Shown: piece by piece, positions 24,101 through 35,271 of the stretch
Layout: each line of letters starts with the position of its first letter
Position numbering within the stretch: the stretch's first letter is position 1
NCBI RefSeq assembly: GCF_042242105.1
Contig: NC_092027.1
Location: 5,430,006-5,494,005, forward strand
DNA: 64,000 bases
Direction of reading: 5' to 3'
Source: Pempheris klunzingeri
Lineage: Eukaryota; Chordata; Actinopteri; Acropomatiformes; Pempheridae
Notes under the pieces: model-generated
The model's input: the letters and a program-made list of their open reading frames with translations, nothing else
Database searches by the model: none
What the model was told of the DNA's origin: nothing
Translations under genes and position numbers: made by a program

Positions 24101-26644
24101 CATGTGTTGTAGAGACAGGCGTTTGGTGGCTCACTAATCAATCATTAGCATCCTTGTGTCGTGAATTATATGTTGACAGGTTTAATTAACAGGTGACTTT
24201 AGGCTAGCAGTATCTTATGACTGAATCCTGTTAGCACAGGTGAGGCCAGCAACATATTATCCTACTAACTTGTGCCCTTTGGAGGACCTGAAGGTTCAGC
24301 TGTGCCTGTGCCTCCTCCCCAAATGGCACAGTCCAGCCTTTAAAGAATACTAGCAAATGCCCCAAAATGCGTTTGACAACAGCAGTTAATTTTTTTTTTT
24401 AGTTGAGGTGTTGGATTTGTTTAATAAAGAAAATCTGACATGTTATGCATAAATCTATTGTTATATTTGTTTTGCTGTGTCTTTGCAGGAAGGTGGAGGG
24501 TCCACGGGCGCCCAGAGATGAGCGGCGAAGAGCGCAGCACAATGAAGGTATGTGGCTATTACATCCTGATTATGTAGGGACTGAAAGTTTTCAATTCAAG
24601 TAGGACTTAATGAATTGCAATCTCCTACGTCTTTACAATAATGTTTCTATTTTTATACTTCCTCTACTGTAACTGTACATGTTTTATTTTCTCCTCGTGT
24701 CTGCTGCAACATTGTAAATTTCCCCGTTGTGGGACTAATAAAGGAATATCTTATCTTATTTTCCTGTTTTAAAACACAGATGTATCTACAGTGACGATGG
24801 TTAAAAAAGAGTTTCTTCCTTCCTTTTCTTTGCAGTGGAGAGAAGAAGAAGAGACAAGATTAACAACTGGATTGTCACACTTTCAAAAATCATCCCTGAC
24901 TGCAGCGTGGACAGCCGAACTGGAGCAGTGAGTGTTGTACAGAAATTAATCATGGCTGTTTTCTAAAAGCTCGTATATTGTCCAAAGCATGCCAGATAGC
25001 GACAGGTGGCCTTAATATTTTAGCCGTAAAGATCAGGTTTATTGAGGTCACAGCGGCTGCTTCGTGTCTGTGACTTTTTTTTAAATTTGCATCCGCGTCT
25101 TGCCACATTGCCTGTGTGCATATTGAAGGGTTGCATGCAGACTCACAAACCTGACACTGACACACTTGAATCAATGCACTTTCTGGCCTTTTCACCTAGT
25201 GCACGCTTGCATGACTGATGCCAACAGTCAGACTGAAACACCAAGTGCAACCAGTCAAAATGAGGCTCTGTTAAGTCGTGTTAGTATTAGTCAGGGACCT
25301 GTGGCGGTGCTTATTCAGCTTACTGATCTGTTACTGCTCAAACTAACCGCTGGAGGAAGATTCACTAAAGACTTATGTGAGTGACATAATGGGAGGGAAA
25401 AACTGAAGGTTTAAAATGAGAGATTAATAATAAAGGAAGCGATGAGTCATCTGTTTTGGTCTTTTAATGTCTCTGCGCTGTATTTCTCAGAGTAAAGGAG
25501 GCATCCTGTCCAAAGCTTGTGACTACATCCGAGAGCTGCGTCAGAGTAACCAGCGACTGCAAGAGAGTTACAAAGAGGTGGAGCGAGTGGAGATGGACAA
25601 CGACCTGCTTAGACAACAGGTTAACTAACCTCTTATATGCACCTGTCACACCTGGAGTGCGCTCAGCTGAAAGTCTGCTTGTTTAGCCTTTTTATTTAGT
25701 GTAATAGAAACAAAAAACTGAGACACAAGCCTGTGAATATAAGGTTACCTATTTAATTGGTTGTGCAAGTGGGAAACCGTCAGGTAATAAACCAATTTGA
25801 GAGAAAAAATCGAACATAAAATAACTAAAAACCTGACGGTACCTGTATAACAACCTCTTAAAGCAAGCTTGTGTCAAATCTGAATGATGCATTAGCAAAT
25901 TCTTTTGCATACAAATGAAACACTAATGAATACCTAATTAACATATCCATCATCAATACAAAACACTCAGAGATTTTGCCACCACATCCATTATCATGAG
26001 CAAACAAAGGGTGTATCTCAGCGTCGGCACCACTTGCCTGCATCCTCTAAAAAGCTCACACTGTGGGTATTTTAATGATAATCAACCAGTTATCTCAGGA
26101 AAATCGGTTTATTATTTCGATAACAAAATAACTGACCCATGATCTCAAGATAACGGCATTAAAAATGATAACTGCTCGCTCTGGGCTTCTGCACTAATAT
26201 ATGCTAATGGTAGCTGATTCAAGCTTAATACTGTAGTGTGACTCACCTTGCTGAATTGTTTCTACTCTGAAGCTCTGTGTTAGCATCACAACATCACAGA
26301 CACATACTTTGATTATTTCATCATTTAAGTAAAGCAGGAGTAAAATACAGTATACCTTATCCTAAGCCTCTTTTTGTCCCCTGCTTTTGATTTAGCTTTC
26401 CTCGCTATAATGACTTTGCTATTATCAATTCTGACTGACAGCAACCGATGCTGCTTTCAAGTCATATAAGAGATGCAGTAAAACTAAGCTCACCGTATTG
26501 CATGTTTCTATTAATTTTTCTGTGTGTATAATTAACTTCCTTTTATTTTTGTAGATTGAGGAGCTGAAGAATGATAATGCACTGCTTCGAGCACAGCTAC
26601 AGCAGCACGGCGTAGAAGTCAACGGAGATGCAACACCGCAGTGA
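20910..26644 (+). CDS. usf2: Upstream stimulatory factor 2 (bHLH-leucine zipper transcription factor)
   Basis: Ten coding exons: 20910-20947, 21682-21725, 21905-22020, 22940-23059, 23237-23399, 23638-23725, 24489-24547, 24836-24927, 25491-25619, 26555-26644; all junctions are in phase, giving 312 residues. USF2 is nuclear and binds CACGTG E-boxes as a homodimer or with USF1. The start MDMLEQSLD and phrases such as VQYQFRTENSGGQVTYRVVQ, AVIQNPFSNGGSP and GGQFYVMM identify USF2 rather than USF1. The USF-specific region runs about 160-198 (IAPRTH). The basic region DERRRAQHNEVERRRRDKIN contains the H-E-R-R residues that read the E-box. HLH follows (WIVTLSKIIPDC, GGILSKACDYIRELR), then a zipper to about residue 300. 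The extra segment found in human USF2 between exons 4 and 5 is absent. Confidence 0.96.
22209..22260 (-). repeat. LINE-type 3' tail in usf2 intron 3
   Basis: GATAAGATATTCCTTTATTT followed by ATCCCACAATGGGGAAATTT is the complement of a tail often seen at 3' ends of fish retroposons. The matching tail lies in the other orientation at 24699-24758. Confidence 0.55.
24699..24758 (+). repeat. LINE-type 3' tail in usf2 intron 7
   Basis: CTGCAACATTGTAAATTTCC, then CCGTTGTGGGACTAATAAAG and GAATATCTTATC: the forward version of the tail at 22209-22260. The upstream body of the element was not recognised. Confidence 0.55.
25759..25855. repeat. Small inverted-repeat (fold-back) sequence in usf2 intron 9
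   Basis: Left end GGTTGT...ACCGTCAGG and right end CCTGACGGT...ACAACC are inverted copies about 97 bp apart overall, with a 9-bp perfect core. It could be a miniature inverted-repeat element; no target duplication was established. Confidence 0.45.
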
Positions 26645-28035
26645 TTGTGGACTGGACACATGCAACATCACAAACACAATGTCGCATCCTCCCACCCACC
26701 TGAACAATACCAGGAAAGGAATAACAGCGAGACAATTTCCATCCGAAATTGGACCAGAAAGACACAAACACACAGGGCTGGTGAAGAACACTGAAGGACT
26801 GCAAACTGAAAACGCCTCCTCCACTTCCAGCTGTTCAGAGGCTGAACACTCTGAAATCCGTTAACTGTGTAGCTAACTGAACCTCTCACCTCTGCTTTAA
26901 GGAAAACAGCCTCTGCACAGCACCACCACGCTTGCACCAAACTTTTGTTTTACCTTAAATTATGAACCTGCCACAGAAATTTTACTTTTAATAACTTCAT
27001 CTTTTTATTGTACCGCAACTCCCGCTTCTTCCTTTTTGTTTGTTGACATTTGCAGTGTTTGAAACTACTAAATGTGACATGAATGATGGCTCCCTTTTAC
27101 TTTTAATTTATTAGTCTTTAAGGAATGTGTTCACAGAAAGTGGGGAGCAAAGCTGATCTCCAAATTTACTCTTTTCGCCAGAAACAAACAAATAATGAGC
27201 AAATCAGATATTTTGATCTTGCTCATCACTGTTATAGTGGATAGTTTTATAGTCAGTGGATCATTTGTGTGTATATATAGTTGATCTGTGTGCAGTTTGA
27301 GGTAACTTTTTCAATTTCTGCCTCTTAACACTTACACTCCAAGCACCAGGCAGAGCTCACAGACAGTCCAATGTCAGAAAATTCAAAAACTATCACACTT
27401 TACTGACAGTCAAAGCTTTGAGATCACAGGCATGGAGGTTTTATTTTTAGTGCAAGGCCTTAATAGAAGCCTGTTGGAGAGTCTAGGTGTTAATATAGCT
27501 CAGGTAATTGGGATAGTGCACTGGCAAGTGGTTCCCAGACTCAATGAAGTCTTTACATATAGAGTTTATCTCTGTTGTGTCCCCATTAGGTGCAATGTAC
27601 AGATAAATGAGAGTATGGAGATGATTTTCAATGTGTAAATCGTTTTTAACGGGCATTAAAACATGGTTTGTTTGTATATCTGCTTAATAGGTCACTGGTG
27701 TCGTGCACTGAAATCGAGGTTCAGTCATGAGAGGTCTTGGTCTGAGACCGGCCTCTGTCTGGCCCACCAGTCCTGCTGCATTTTCAGTGGACACCTGAGG
27801 TGACTTTTTTTTTGCAATATTCCCTAATTCTATCAAACTTTAGGAACCGTTGCTGCTGACAGAAGACCACAGAACGACCGTGGTCAGGAATGTGCTGAGG
27901 ATAGTTTGGATGCAAGAGATGATAGTTGTAACTAACCAGCTTTTGTCTACACTGAAAGTCACCACAGCATGGAAATATAACCACTGGCATGACTAATTCT
28001 GATACTACAATAAAACAGAAGTGTTTATACCTGAG
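26645..28035 (+). other. usf2: usf2 3' UTR
   Basis: Non-coding sequence follows the usf2 stop. The AATAAA at 28009-28014, followed by a T/G-rich stretch, is the best poly(A) signal and would give a UTR of about 1.4 kb, ending roughly 240 bases before the tekt2 promoter elements. Confidence 0.6.
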
Positions 28036-28264
28036 TGGTGTTCATCACAGACATGGCCTGTATTTTATGTATTCCAAGATGAGCAGACAAGACACTTTGG
28101 AAATGAACATTTTGCCTTTTCAGTTTATCTGTTTAAATATCTGGTTATAAATTTGACGTGTTTACAATGAGTAAAAACGCAGTTTATTACCGCCTGACGC
28201 TGGAATAACACGTGCGTGTTTTGTGTTCCGTGTTTGCTGATGATGTCACAGAACCGTCTCAGAC

Positions 28265-28407
28265 CTCATGACGTCACCACCGTTTTAATTATTAAACAGT
28301 TTCAGTCGAACGTTGCGTCGGCTCGTTGCTTGGAAACGGCTCGAGTAGTTGCTATGGGAACGACAGACCCGCAAGCGCCGACTGTCTGTGAACGTTCTAG
28401 AATCCCG
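28265..28407 (+). promoter_or_regulatory. tekt2: tekt2 promoter with CRE and RFX X-boxes, and non-coding exon 1
   Basis: A palindromic CRE (TGACGTCA, 28269-28276) is followed by GTTGCTTGGAAAC (28325-28337) and GTTGCTATGGGAAC (28348-28361). The second closely matches the X-box bound by RFX factors (GTTGCCATGGCAAC consensus); the first is a shorter degenerate version. RFX factors drive ciliary genes, which fits tektin-2. A strong donor (CCCG, then GTGAGT; exon end 28407) lies just downstream, so a short untranslated exon 1 probably splices to the acceptor before the ATG exon. Start site inferred. Confidence 0.65.
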
Positions 28408-29826
28408 GTGAGTAAAATCCAACGAAAACAAACTGAAATGTGTTTAAAGCGCGTCACGCTGTTTGACGTTCGGCTTTGCGACGAGCAGCAGCAGCTAATT
28501 TGAGGAGGTGGTTTGTGTTCCGCTTTATGGCCTCCTCACTTCGGCGGGGTGACAAGATCAGTTAACTTTAATGAGCTTTTTTATGAGTGTTTCCAAGCTT
28601 TTGTTGTCTTAAAACACTCTTTGACACTCAATTCATCCTGGTGGAGTCTTAAATCACCAGTATCACTTATTCTCTGGTTTAGGCGCCTCAACTGCTTGAC
28701 AGAATTCCCCCTTCTGTAGTGATCTGCCCCCAGTCCACTTCCCTCTGGGTCTCACTGCCAGCAAACATCAAACTGTAGTTTGTTGGATGCTGTTTTAGAA
28801 GTTACCTGGCAAACTGAATCCTTCCTGGTGAAACACCCTCACCTGGACTGATTGTATGCAAAACCAAAGCTGATATTCTTTACACTTTCTCATGAATAGT
28901 GGGGTATTTATTTAGTTTATATATGACCTGCAAACAAATGTCCAGTCTGCAATAAACTTATTTGAATGGCATTTTTTGCTGGCATGTGCCCCCTATGTAT
29001 ATAATTTCGTATCACATTTACATTCTCAATTTGATCTTTCTATTTTCTTTTTTTTTTTTTTTAAAGAATATTCTGAATTACTTTTTAAAGTAGATTTAAC
29101 CAAACTAGAAGTAATTGGTTCCTTTTAAGGCCATCCTTTCAAAGTAGCTTCACCAACACTGCAGCCTATTAGGAAAAAAAATGCTGCATTCAAACTGTGG
29201 TAACACAGTACACACCTCCTAATAACTTAAAAGATTCACAGATACTCAGTGATATTATTCTAAGTGGTAGTGAAGGTCCAGGTTGATGTTTCATCTGCAT
29301 ATTAAATTAACTACTGTTTTGCCATCAAATAGCACACCAAAAAAATAGAATATTCCTCTTGAGTATAACAAAATAGAGATATTCAATTAAAGCATCTTAC
29401 TTAACTAAATATAACTTCCTGTGTGCCACTTTGTGCATCATCGTCAAAACAACTTTGGTTGTTTTCTGGGTCAATCAGACTGTGCAGAGGATGTGATGAT
29501 GTGATCAGACTTTTACTGTCAAGGGCCAAGAACTTCTCTTTCCTCTTGGAGAGGAGCCTCTTTTGAATTTTGCATTTTGATTTAGGAAACTCGGTTGTTA
29601 ATAATATTTGAATGCATCCTGATGCAGATTCTGCTGCATCATCTTTCATTATCTCTTGCATGTTAAGCAGCTGTGTTGGACTGGTTCCACATCTGTCTGT
29701 GTTTACTGTGAAACTCAAAGGTATCACAGTGCTTCTGTGAGCGTGTCGCCAAAGCAAATCCTGCACATTTAACTGTACTTGACAAACAAAGTGAATGGGA
29801 TGTTTGCATGTTGCTGCAGCAGTAGG
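28408..29826 (+). other. tekt2: tekt2 intron 1
   Basis: AT-rich with a poly-T run near 29050; no coding signal. Ends at the acceptor TTGCTGCAG just before the start exon. A minus-strand open frame of 153 codons at 29401-29862 has no recognisable character. Confidence 0.5.
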
Positions 29827-32613
29827 ATGTCTACACTTCCTGCAAAGCCTGGCCTGCGCCATAGTGTGTCAGAGTGGAACAGCAACAACCACCAGCTGTC
29901 TGACACAGCCCAACACGAGCGATATGTTTCTAACGTGATCCGGCAGGAAGCGAGGTCACTTCGCAACGAGACCAGCTGTAAGGTGGGTTCTTGTTTGTCC
30001 CACACTCTCTACAGGATGAAGAATGTTCCATAGACCAACCATTTCCTTGTACCATTTCTCTGTAGACAACCTGGGATGAAAGCGATACCTCTCGCAGGTT
30101 GAGAGATCGGGCCTGGGATGTTGCCCGGTGGAAAGATGTGCTACAAAGCTGTGCGCAGAAAGTGGATGAAGAGATGGAGGCTCTGACCCTGGTGATTTGT
30201 CCAAAAACCTCTGAAACAAATGATAGCGTATCTCATTTTATACTCATATTAGTACAAAGATGTCAGATGTTTAAGTGTTAGACCCACATTTACTTTTATA
30301 ACTGTGTGTGTGTATTTATGTGTTTCCCATAGAGTGAGTATCAATGTTGTAGAAAACAATTCAAAGAGATTAAGATATAAAGATATAAAGAGAAAATGGC
30401 CGCCCTTCAACAGACAGCCATCGTACTTGTGATCACGTAGATGTCACTTTGTCCTGCTCTCTCAAACAAAGTGAAGTGACCTTCATGTGTGTTGGGACAG
30501 TCTAAAGAACAAACCGAGCAGGCCCTGGCTGCGACTGCTGTTCCCCTGGAGGTCAGTAGTGAATGCTTGGCGTTGAGGGACGGACGGCGAGGGTACGAGC
30601 TTGTCACGGATCCCGTTCACGAGGAGCTGAAAAAAGAAGTGGAGCTGATTGAAAGAGTGCAGCAAGTTCTTCAGCAGCACATCGACAAGGCCTTTGAGCA
30701 ACTGTGGTAAGGGAGGCTGTGGTGTGATGCGAAAATTGCCAAAGGGCCCGATTGCTGTTTTTGCTTTTTCTCCGACCACCTTTTGTTGTTCTTCTTGTTC
30801 TTCCCAGCGTTTTGCAGGAGGCTCGGCACCAGCTGACCGCTGACCTCCAGAACAAGATGGACGCCCTGGACATCGATATGTCCTGCCTGTCACTTACCAT
30901 AAAGTCACCTCAGATCTCCTTGAAAACGAACCCAACTCGCATATCGTCTGGGTAATCTTGAGATGCCGATGGGCATAACAGAAACAGAAAAAAACAGAAA
31001 ACATTGGTCAACAAAGTTTAAGATTTTTTTAGTTTAAGTTAAGATTTATCAAATACTGATTGAAGATAACTGATTTATCATCTTTTTCTCATTGCCCGAT
31101 ATATAGTTTATCCTGATGTAATCTTCTCTGCAGACTACATAAGAAATATGCCTCCTTTATCTGCCTTCCTGCTAAACTCCTGCCTCATTAAGTAAAATGT
31201 ACAAGTGTTGTCATTGCTGTAGTTCCTCCACCCCCCAGGAGTGGGTCCAGTTTAGCCAGTATAATGTGGCTCATGCCCAGGAGGCCATGCAGGTGTCCCA
31301 GCAAATGAGGGAGGACATGAGTCTCACCAGAGCCCAGGTCTGTATAATGTAACAACACCTGACTATATTTGTAATGTAAACACTAGATGGCTCACATGGT
31401 GCAGGACTGGGCCGAATGTAACACAGATATTGATGCAGATAATGTAAAACTATGAATCTATTTATTTTTCTGGGGATATCATGCAACATTTCTGCTCTCA
31501 TTTCTGCTGTCTTGTCAAATGCGGCACATTTACAGTGGTTCTTTCACTATTCTCCATTTCTTAGCTGCAAAATGAGTTGGACACTCAGCGCAGAGCCACA
31601 GAGTTTGCTCTTCGTAAGCGTAATCACCATGAAGAGCAAGCCCGCGATGAGCTCGAGTGGCAAATAAGAACTGTGAGTGATCTAATACTGTTTAATGTCA
31701 GGTGTTCTTTAACTGCCGGTTACAGGGTACAGGATTATTGTGGAGTGTTTCACACTGTGTGTGCATCTGCCTGTAGACTGAGGATGAAATGGCAGAAATG
31801 GAGAGCGACATCCACAGGCTGGATTCAGATCTGCAGGCGAAGACGGCCTCTCTGAAACTGGCTCACACCAGACTGGAGAACAGGACCAACAGACCCGGCA
31901 TGGACCTCTGCAGAGATGAGGTTTAGAAAATATAGCACATACTGTAACACATCAAATGTGGATTATTAGCAGTAGCAGTGGAAATGAAAGTAGTAATTAG
32001 GACAGCCTGGTCAGCAGGGTTAATTTTAACTTAATGTCTTAAAAAACATCACAAGGCTTCGTCGTGATTGCTTCTTTCCTTCCCATTTGTTTGCAGGTGC
32101 AGCACGGTCTTGTTAATGAAGTCCATCAGCTGGAGGCCACCATCATGGCTCTGAAGCAGAAGCTGTCTGAGGCTCAGTGAGTCTCACAGACTCAGTACTT
32201 CAGGGAATATATGGCTTAAGAATACATCTCTATGTCTGTTAAAGCAAAGCAGAAATGCACATTTAGAATTGTCTTTACTGCACAATATTTACTGTACACG
32301 GTGATGTTTCAAATCCAGCAAATTAAACCAATAAGAAGCTGCAGAATATCCCAAAAGAAAAACTCTAAAACTTTAATCCCCTCTTCGTCCCTTCCTGTGC
32401 TCATTCAGACACTCTCTGCAGAAGATGAAGCTCCATCACGGCCGCATGTTGCAAGATCTTTCCAGGAAACAGGAGGCTCTGTCTCTGGAACAACGAAGCA
32501 TGAACACCCGTAACCGCCTCACGTCCACCTCCTGCACTGATAAAGCGCCGGTCCTGATGGTTCAGCTCACAAACTCCAGTGGGAGGAGCAACCTGCAGCT
32601 GCTGGCTCAGTAA
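29827..32613 (+). CDS. tekt2: Tektin-2
   Basis: Nine coding exons: 29827-29982, 30066-30191, 30501-30706, 30808-30951, 31223-31337, 31565-31672, 31777-31920, 32097-32176, 32409-32613, in phase, 427 residues (human TEKT2 430). Tektins are coiled-coil proteins inside the doublet microtubules of cilia and sperm flagella. The start MSTLPAKPGLRHSVSEW lies just after an acceptor. IRQEARSLRNETSCKTTWDE, EVSSECLALRDGRRGYELV, AFEQLCVLQEARHQL, ISLKTNPTR and EVHQLEATIMALKQKL match tektin-2 better than tektins 1, 3, 4 or 5. The signature nonapeptide, usually RPNVELCRD, reads RPGMDLCRD at 324-332, so three positions differ but Cys-Arg-Asp is kept. The gene lies 3 kb downstream of usf2 in the same orientation. 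Confidence 0.94.
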
Positions 32614-34540
32614 GAGGATGGTGTCCTGTTTTTCAAGGGAAGGGGTTCAACTCACTGAGTACAAGAGGATGATTTATTCACTTTTAGCTTTGACGTCGTG
32701 TTTTTAACCCTCAACAAACAAAGGACATGACGCCGAACTGTCCTGTCCATATTTTAGATACCTTCAGTGTTCAAGTTTTCAAAATGTATTACCCCCAGTC
32801 GTTCTGAGGAACAAAACACTTACCTGTATTTTATTTATTCATTCCAACAAACGCTGTCATCCTCTTGAAAAAAGATATTCTTCATTTGTGTGGTTGTGTG
32901 GTTAATTAGCTTTTAGCTGTGTTGTGTTAAATGAGTACTAATGTACTTTACTTCGGTCTATTTAAGGTTCACAAACATCCAAATTATGTTGAAAATGTTT
33001 CCTCTAGTCTTAATTAAACACTTCTGGCATTGGAATGTATTTATGGATTTGAGTTTGTTTTTTTTCTTTTACAATTTAATGATTTGTGTATAAAAATTCA
33101 CAAGTAAAATTGCTCACATTCACGTCTGGTAAGGTCATTACACCATCGGCCATTAGCTTTAATGGCTTTGTTTGGTCTTGTCAGATTGTTTGATCAACTG
33201 ACGCTGTTTGGAGCATGAAGCCGGGGATAATGACATGAACTTTGACTCTCACAGTATACGCAGTTCAGATTTTTTTTTTAAAAATCTGGTAAACAGGTGC
33301 TAAACTCTCACTTGCCTTAGTTGTCTTCAAATGGATGTTTGTGTCTGTTGCTGCAGTTTTATGAGGATTTAGAGAGAAGAGAGAAAGACATTTATTAAGA
33401 AATGTTTGTTCTGTGTCCTGTAAAATATCTAATCTATCAGTTTTCATAACAGTAAATGCAGGTAATCACACTTTCATACAATTGTATGTTTGACACCAGA
33501 CAAACTTCACATGTTGACTTGATCTGCTGTGTGTAAAAAACTAAAATACTCTGGGTTATGGTTACACTTGCTTAATTGAAAATGTATTAATATAATACAG
33601 TGAGCACTAGAGAACTGATCTGAGACTATAAATCATTTAGTTTTATATAGATTGAAACCAATATTTTATTTAAAAGCCTCTTGTCATTATGCACTAATTG
33701 AATGATTAAAGCTGCAATAATCAATGTTTATAGAATAACAATGAGAATTATCACCTGTATAAGAAGCTCCTCTCGGTTTTTATAGACTTTTATAGAGAAT
33801 TTCAGCCTGTTGCTTAGCGGTCCACTTCCTGTGCAAACAGACACAGCTAGAGACCAACTAGTGGACATGTGAGGGACAGTGTACAGTGAACTGGTCAAAA
33901 CAAACCCCAACAGGGTGATGCAGGACTTCATTTTGCTGATCGCTCTACATTATCCCGCTTATTACAGTCATTATATGTTCATTTGCGTTCACAAATTGTT
34001 TTTGCTACACCCAAGTGGTCAAAGTAGGAGGTTTATGGGGTCGGTTTTTGATTAGTACTTTGATTAGTTAGTACAACAGAGCGCGCTGTAGGATTCTTGT
34101 CTTTTTCCAATATGGGCAGAACTAAATATTGATACAATATTAACAATTTAGCTTGGGCAGATCGGACGGCCCTCAGGTTGAAAATACCCCTGAGAAAACA
34201 AAACTGGATGTGGTAATGTCACTTTCACTTCAGCTAATATAGAAGGTAAATATGAAGTCATTACTTTTCAAACATTCATTTCATGATATCAGAAGAGCAA
34301 CTATCCACACATTTGTTTTGAACGGTGGATCGATGGACTAATCAAACAGTTAGCAGCTGCGTTTTCAACAGCTGCAGGTCACTTCTTGGAAAATCGTTTC
34401 CCAGCATCTGCCTCTCTGCTCTAATAAAATGCCTCTGCAACAAGGCACAGTGATTTTCTGCTCCATTTTCTTCACCAAAAGCCTTTTTCAGGGCACACCC
34501 ACTCTTCTCACACATACACACACTCATTCAGTACCATAAA
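32614..34540. other. tekt2-ffar1 spacer, left part
   Basis: Includes the tekt2 3' UTR; no definite poly(A) signal was chosen. AT-rich, no coding signal. Bases about 33870-33965 (GACAGTGTACAGTGAACTGG, later CTACATTATCCCGCTTAT) are a diverged copy of a sequence at about 1635-1745, so a dispersed repeat of unknown class is present. Confidence 0.45.
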
Positions 34541-34559
34541 ACTGTGAGAAGCGGCCTCA

Positions 34560-34840
34560 TGCCACAAACAAGTCACCGTTTCTCAAAGCCCAACCCATCC
34601 TGTCCTCGCATCGACCATCAACTTCAGCGCATTTATGACTTTACTGCCCGGCCCTCCAGTTCATTTAGACAGCCTCAGCTTTGAGGGGATGGCCATGTGC
34701 TTCCTGACACGCGGAATTATTCTGAATCATTTCACTTAAGGGCCCAGATGCTACCTGTCTGTTGCCCTTCCCTGAGAGGGCAATTAAGGCAGCCTGGTGC
34801 CTGCTAAATGCCCCCTAGTTCTGCATGAGTGGATGCATCT
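34560..34840. other. Candidate conserved non-coding element
   Basis: Between tekt2 and ffar1 the base composition changes to a mixed, non-repetitive text with homeodomain- and HMG-type words (GGAATTATTCTGAATCATTT, AGAGGGCAATTAAGGCAGCC). It has no coding frame and looks unlike the AT-rich flanks. Conservation cannot be tested here. Confidence 0.3.
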
Positions 34841-35271
34841 CCTTATCTGCATCCCTGTCATGATGTCGTGCGCACCTCGCCCCCTTCATGCCCACATGCA
34901 TCAGCCTTTGTGACCGCCGCCTCTTTCTTCGTTGTCGCCTGTCTCAGACGTGTTGCCCGTGTTTCAGAGCTGATTCGGACGATGACGGAGGGAGAAACCC
35001 GGCGGCTCTGCGGCTCTCTTACCAGCCTGGAAAAGAGAACAGAGAACCTGGCTATTGAAAGATGAGGTTCATAAATGGAAAGGACACGAGGACGACCGTG
35101 CACCTGACATTTCGTCAAATAACCCGTTTGCGTGCTCGTTTTAGTCCAGACTTTCCTGTCAGCTTGAGTTTGTTTGAAGATTTGTCCTTGTCATGGTTAA
35201 TTGGACGCAGTGCTGTCTTTGTGCTGGACTTCCTGTGCCTCTCAGCAGCGTCCATGTCTTAAACTGAAGAG

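Noticed and set aside
20910-26644. Call as USF1
   Set aside because: The MDML start and the VQYQFRTEN, NPFSNGGSP and STAAFAGAPQ phrases match USF2, and SCN1B and FFAR are USF2 neighbours in human.
29401-29862. 153-residue minus-strand open frame over tekt2 intron 1 and its start exon
   Set aside because: No recognisable domain, overlaps the real tekt2 start exon, and no promoter or splice support was seen.
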